A DNA stretch of 64,000 nucleotides from Alopecurus myosuroides. Taxonomy: Eukaryota > Streptophyta > Magnoliopsida > Poales > Poaceae. Under the pieces are notes generated by a model, which was not told the DNA's origin, ran no database searches, and was given only the letters and a program-made list of their open reading frames with translations. A program made the position numbers and the translations under genes. The DNA is taken from assembly GCA_028641055.1 (NCBI GenBank), contig CM054062.1:273885349-273949348 (forward strand), read 5' to 3'. This document shows positions 59,091 to 64,000 of this stretch, piece after piece. Position 1 is the first letter of the stretch. Each line of letters begins with the position of its first letter.

Positions 59091-59964
59091 TGTCGTGGTG
59101 GTATCACGGCAGATGCCATGGGATGGCTAAAGTTGGGGCCGATGGACGCTGGAGGTGCTCGGGGAGGGATCACACGGCGAGTAGCCGCGTGTGGTAGATC
59201 ACAAACACTGCAAACAACACGATCTTACCCAGGTTCAGGGCCCTCGTGTGGAGGTAACACCCCTACTCCTGCCTCTCTTTTTATATGGTGTTTACCGAGT
59301 AGCCACAGTACAGTTCAGGCCTTCAGCCGAGTAGCCACTCTACGCTCTAGTTCTCTCTGTGAGTAGTGAAGCAATCCAGAGTCTCGAATAAGGCAACGTC
59401 CCTCGCGCAGGAGGGGGCAGGGCACCTTATATACTGGTGCCCAGCCGGATAGCAGGAGGGGGCAGGGCACCTTATAGACGTGACAGGAGCCCTGCAGAAC
59501 CGCGCACGCCTCTGGGTTCCCGCTGACGCTTGCCCCGTAAGTCGTCGCGTCGTTCAGAGATGGGACCTGTCCACCCTTGTCAGTGAGATAGGGTAGGCCC
59601 CTAGCCCTTTCATGTCCCCTCTGTCAGTGACAGGACTAGACAGGCACCTACCGCACTGTAGCCACGCCGGAGCGCGGATAGTCACGCACTCCGTAAGTTG
59701 AACCGCACGCCGTATGGACGCAGGATACGCGGGATCCTTTGTCAGAACGGCTCCATTGACTTCTGGCCCGAGTAGGAACCCACTCCCTCTACTCGGACCA
59801 ACTCCTCTACTCGGAGGGATGTAACTTCCTTGATTCTTCCTCCTGGCCATTGGTGTGTACGGCCGGTTAGCTGTCTACCGGGTAGCCAGCTACTCTACCA
59901 AACACCTCTTCTGACCTTGCCTTTAGCACTTGCCTTACCCCTACTCGGGGGTAACCCCCCGACA
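59091..59964 (-). repeat. 3' LTR of a second Tat-type element
   Basis: Starts TGTCGTGGTGG and ends CCCCCGACA, 874 bp. It shares ACCCAGGTTC...CCTACTCCTGC with the other Tat LTRs. A 45 bp unit (CAGGAGGGGGCAGGGCACC) is duplicated at 59408 and 59453. The next bases, on the minus strand, read AGCTTCGGGGACTAA, a polypurine tract, so the element is minus-oriented and this is its 3' LTR. Confidence 0.82.
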
Positions 59965-60481
59965 TTAGTCCCCGAAGCTGGTAGAGTCCTGCGAACTTGT
60001 TCACTGGGCCCTGCCAGCTTAAGAAACAAATCTTGTCTTCGTACTGTAAAGGGCCGAGTAGCCTCTCCATATAGCCCTTAATTCTTGCCTGAATCTCTTC
60101 TTCTCCGAGTAGCACTGTCTTTCTTCTCTGATGCCGAGTAAAAGGACTTAGAGAAATCTCGAAACACAATCCCGCTTCAACGGTGCGAATCCACCTCTGC
60201 GTGTCGCTACGGGGCACGTGTCACGCCCCCGTACCCCCGATGCCTCGGTGCCTGGGGCGCTGCAGGCCACGCGCCAATAACTGCACCTCGGGCCCACTGG
60301 CCTGTAAAGTCACCTCAACCGCAGTAAATCGCCCACGATCTCGACGTGGGATTGATTGCGCCCGTTCCGCGCGCAATATGCGTTGTGTGCGTTTCTAACG
60401 GTTGCGCTACCCACGCCGCACGATCTCTGCGCACGATCAATCCGTGCGTAACTCACTGGTAACTACACTCTGATGGAACGG

Positions 60482-60489
60482 GATAAATA
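60482..60489 (+). promoter_or_regulatory. TATA box of the second antisense gene
   Basis: GATAAATA, about 212 bp before the chosen ATG at 60701. The in-frame ATG at 60473 precedes this box, so it is unlikely to be used. Confidence 0.5.
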
Positions 60490-60700
60490 CCCCCTCCGCG
60501 CTCCTTTCTTCTCTTTCCTGCCTCTTCTCATCCTCTGTCCTTTCGCCTCTCCGCCGCCGTCGAGCACTCCGCCACCGCAATCTCTTGCTGCGCCACTGCT
60601 CCACGCGCCACCGGAGAGATCACGGGATAGATCCAGATTCCGATTCGCACCTTCCACCAGCGCCTTTCACTTCTCCGATCCAATTCGCATCTCTGCCTCC

Positions 60701-63080
60701 ATGGCTGCACGCGGAGAAGAAGACGCCGCCGCCCGCGCCGGCTGGGAGGGCTCCGAGGTCACGGCGGAAGACTGCCAATGGCTAGTCAACACCCGCTGTG
60801 TGCCTCCCGGCGTGAAGTGTCGCCATATAGGCAACGAGGTCGTCCCCACGCTTGAAGCGGATGAGTATGTTGTCTTTCTTGCGCACTTTAAGCGCGGCTT
60901 CGGCCTCCCTATCTCGGATTTCTTCTCTAAATTTCTTGAGCACTTCGGCCTCCAGCCACATCATCTCCCACCTAATTCCTTGATCATGCTCTCCACCCAC
61001 GCCGTGGTGTGTGAGGCTTTCCTTGGCGTGTACCCGACAATCCACACGTGGGCACGTTATTTCTTCTTCCGTAGACAGAGCATTCCCAATCCGGGTAAAA
61101 CGGATACTGCTCGCGCCATGACCAAGACCGGCTGCGCCATGATGCTGCATCGCTCCACGGGTAGCCACCCAAAGGTCAAGGGCCTTGAATCTGTGCGCAA
61201 TTGGCAGCGCAGCTTCCTCTACGTGAAGAACGTAGCCACAGAGGAAGGGAAGCCAATCGAGGACCGGATCGGGCTACCCAAGTTCCGGAACACGCTGCCT
61301 ACCCAGCAGAACTGGGGTTACCATCCAAGGAACACCATCGAGGACGTCGTCCAGGTCGAGCAGCGCCTGAGCGAGTTGAAGGAGGAGGGATTCCGCCGCG
61401 ACGATCCAATTGCGTGCTGGATCTCGCGCCGAGTGCTCCCGCTTCAGCGCCGCTCACACAAGATGTGCTACATGGGAGGGCCCCGTGACTGCACAAGGAC
61501 CACGACCTTCGAGCTCTCCAAGGAGGATGTGGCCACCTGGGCGAGGTCCATTATGCAAACCACGCTCTCCGACACCTGGATGTACGGCTTCGTGCCGTAC
61601 AACCGCACCAAGCGTATTGAGCAGGTTAGCCTTCTATACTCTGCTCTTACATTTTGATACCGAGTAGCACATCATAGATACTCTGTTAGGCTTTATATGC
61701 TTTGTGTTTGCATGCCCTGTCGAGTAGAAATCCTTAGCTGAATATGCTTTGTGTTTGCATGCTATCCCGAGTAGAATTCCTTAGCTCTGTATGCTTTATG
61801 TTTGCATGCTGTTCCGAGTAGAATAACTTAGACGAATATGCTTTGTGCTTGCATGTCTTTCCGAGTAGAACTCCATAGCTGGGAATTAACTCATTGTGCT
61901 CTCTTGCTTATCTTCTCAGCACATCGATCGGCAGCACAGAGAAGATGCCCCGATCTTCGAGAACAACTGGCACGCTGACCGCGAAGAGGATGACGAGAAG
62001 GCCTATGACACGCAGGATACCCTCTGCATCCCGCATGCCACTCAGCCCGGTAAGCACCGAGTCGACGCGTCTATCCGGGATTGGTCCGAGGATGACGAAG
62101 GTGACCAAGTTCACCTTTCTGCCTACTCGCAACCCAACTTAACTTCCTTCTCTGCTTCTAACTCTTCTTTCTCTTCTTCCATTCTGCAGAGGATCCCGAG
62201 CATGAGGACGACGAGGAGGCCATGGATGTCCAGCCTCTCTCTGTGGCTGCTCCCAGCACTCGAAAGAGGACGGGCAATGACGCTCAAGAACCCGCTGCCA
62301 AGAAATCCAAGAAGACCGAGAAGAAGAAGAAGCTCACAACTGCTAGGCGACAGCCTCCCACCGTCAAGGGGTAAGTTACCCCAACCGAGTACTAGTTTGC
62401 TGCCGCTTCTCGCTGTATTTTCCCCCTTCTCTTTTTTCTGAACTCTTTCCTTCTTCCAGCGACCCTCTGGATGCCGACGCAGTCGCGGCCTCCACTCGTA
62501 CCAAGCGAAAATTTGTCATAGATATCGAGAAGCTCGTCGAGCTCTCGGAGGACGAGGACGAGCCAGCACCACGGGCTAGGGCGCGTGCGCCCTCCCCGGT
62601 GAAGTTAGAAGAAGAAGATGCTGGCGCCGATAACACGGGCCCCGGTGACCAAGATGCCCAGGACATGGAGCAGCAGATCGACGCGTACCATAGTACGCAG
62701 GATGCTGCTCGAGATGAGATGCCTCCCTCTCCCCCGGCTACCGAAGCTGGGGAGAATGTTGAACAAGACCCCGAGAACCAGGACCGTGCCGCCCTTGAGC
62801 AGCAAGACGAGAACCCCGAGCAGCAGGGAGAACAATCTGCAGCCCATGAAGACCCCGCGGCCAGGCCGCGGGTAGAAGAAGTGACCGTGACAACACCTGA
62901 TCCCGCTGCCGAGCAGCGGGTTGAGAAGACTGGGGTGGAGCCTGCGCTCCAGAGCCAAGCGCAGCCAGACGCTGCGCAGGGTAGCCGGCCCCTTGTGCCG
63001 CCTACCCAGCAGGCTACTCCACCAACTGCACCAAGCCCTCCCCCGAAAAAGAAGACCACCAAGACCGCATCTGAACTTAT
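60701..63080 (+). CDS. Second antisense Tat-element gene, at least four exons, 3' end cut off
   Basis: Exons 60701-61624, 61920-62049, 62190-62370 and 62460 to about 63080; GT-AG junctions with phases 0, 1, 2. Exon 1 (308 residues) holds the same putative-gypsy-type-transposon domain as the gene at 13742: LEHFGLQPHHLPPNS matches SHYSIQPHNLPPNS, and CWISRRVLPL matches CWLDRRIQPL; the first intron falls at the same place after the domain. Later exons are acidic, then basic (KKSKKTEKKKK), then long Glu/Gln/Pro-rich. The frame is open until an apparent insertion near 63081. Intron 1 contains about four diverged 60 bp repeats (ATGCTTTGTGTTTGCATG...CCGAGTAGAA). ATG chosen for its CCATGG context. 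Function unknown. Confidence 0.75.
61625..61919 (+). repeat. Intron 1 of the second antisense gene, with about four tandem ~60 bp units
   Basis: ATGCTTTRTGYTTGCATG...CCGAGTAGAAnnnnTTAGCT recurs at about 61688, 61745, 61789 and 61838, with variable spacing (44-57 bp). Typical intron boundaries flank it. Confidence 0.6.
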
Positions 63081-64000
63081 GTGTAGAGGCCCCGAACCGG
63101 AAGGTTCAGAACCCCTCATATGCATACATTCACGATACCAGGAAGATCAGTCGTGAACAACCTACGAAAGCGGTACACAGATACAATATCCATTACACGA
63201 ATAAAAGCAGTCTTACAAGCCAATGGTCACATGACCAAGTCTTTATTCACTGCCACGCAGGGCAGGCAAAGTCATACAACAACTAAACAGCGGAAGATAA
63301 ACGTAGATAGCCCATGTCAAGCTTTCACCAACAGGCTGCTGACCGGGAGCCGGGCCTAGTTCGCGTAGTCGTCGGAATAATACTCCTCCTCGTATTCCTC
63401 CTCAGGTGGTACCTCCTCAAAGTCTGGCAAGTATATACCAGGGGCGAAACCAAATGAGTACGTTTGAATGTACTCAACAAGACATCCTTTATACACTTAC
63501 AAATGCATCATGCTTATATGTTGGATAGGTAGGCCATACATAGGGCTTGCTACCAATGATTTTCATGTAAGATGACATCATAGTTGCAATCATATTAATC
63601 TGTATCTTTGTTGAAGAAGATACTTCAGAAGAAAATAATATAGTTTTCTTTCTCTTGTCGATATCGCATGTACAAGAGGTTTTGTAAACTTGTTTTACAA
63701 AAGGAAGTTTTTCCTTGCAAAACTTCTTGGAACAACATGTCCAACTTCATTGGTACCTTCCAGGTACAAAACTTCTAGTCTTGAAAACACCTTTTTGAAA
63801 ACTTAGCACAATACTAGCTACATGGCCTTTCAACTGCCCATATCCGAGGGCTCGGCTATTCTGAATAGTTTTACTCTGCAGAGGTGGTACACATTCCACT
63901 AGATCCAAAACTCTGCCATGGACCACCCATGGATCGACACAGCGATATGCAAGCACCAGAGAGTTGATCCTAACTGTCCACTCTGACACAAGCTAGTATA
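63081..64000. other. Unidentified sequence, probably another inserted repeat
   Basis: The Tat gene stops abruptly at about 63081, where TGTAGAGGCCCCGAACC begins, a possible LTR start. No coding frame of weight is seen on either strand; the minus frame 63747-63989 has no recognisable features. The element continues off the window. Confidence 0.45.

Larger units (their letters stand above)
59091..63080 (-). mobile_element. 3' end of a second Tat-type element with antisense gene
   Basis: LTR plus about 3.1 kb of internal sequence carrying a + strand gene, the same layout as at 12633-16679. gag and pol are expected further right but the element is broken near 63081. It is inserted into the gag of the Athila-type element at 56986. 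Confidence 0.78.

Noticed and set aside
60473..60700. Hydrophobic N-terminus (MERDKYPLRAPFFSFLPLL) read as a signal peptide
   Set aside because: It overlaps and precedes the TATA-like box at 60482, and the domain's conserved start fits the ATG at 60701.

Overview
The window is nuclear DNA from a pooid grass, most likely a Triticeae species or close relative. The evidence is the mix of repeats: Athila-type LTRs beginning TGATACG, Tat-type LTRs beginning TGTCG, an Angela/BARE-like LTR beginning TGTTGGGAATATGCC, a Stowaway MITE, a Helitron and a tRNA-derived SINE. The genes have spliced introns. Nearly everything outside one host gene island is transposable-element DNA, much of it nested and resolvable from target-site duplications (TSDs).

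Layout. 1-6233: 3' part of a + strand Athila-type retrotransposon with a decayed pol (three breaks), a decayed post-pol reading frame and its 3' LTR; it sits in the internal region of a minus-strand Tat-like element whose LTR (6353-9446) was later split by a 2.2 kb solo LTR (7115-9316, TSD GAAGC). 9447-12058: no gene. 12354-30534: a complete Mutator-like element (MULE) with 90 bp TIRs and a perfect 9 bp TSD, inserted in an older small MITE-like element. It carries three co-oriented minus-strand genes: a transposase, a seven-exon plant-mobile-domain (PMD) gene and a two-exon gene of unknown function. A young 9.9 kb Tat retrotransposon (12633-22515, TSD GTTTA, LTRs differing at 2 of 573 sites) sits inside this MULE; its gag-pol is on the minus strand and lacks RNase H and integrase, and a six-exon gene with its own TATA box lies on the opposite strand.

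30544-40310 is the host island: a Stowaway MITE, one intact five-exon flavin monooxygenase gene (31589-34618, minus), a small Helitron about 1 kb upstream of it, a SINE and a 51 bp relic MITE. 40315-48059 is an Angela/BARE-like solo LTR split by a 6.4 kb TIR element without transposase. That element carries a GRF zinc-finger gene with a C-terminal membrane anchor, an unrecognised 135-codon gene, a possible four-exon gene and three copies of a 674 bp higher-order repeat. 48060-56985 holds an inverted-repeat element, a degraded Copia LTR and a minus-strand Athila-type element; 56986-64000 is a chain of insertions: a + strand Athila-type 5' end, then a second Tat element with a related antisense multi-exon gene, then an unidentified sequence from about 63081.

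How the parts relate: the three MULE genes look like one mobile unit (transposase plus two accessory proteins, the last with an array of E2F-like motifs upstream). Both Tat elements independently show the same arrangement of minus-strand gag-pol and a plus-strand intron-containing gene next to the 3' LTR. No RNA gene, CRISPR array or bacterial-type operon was seen.
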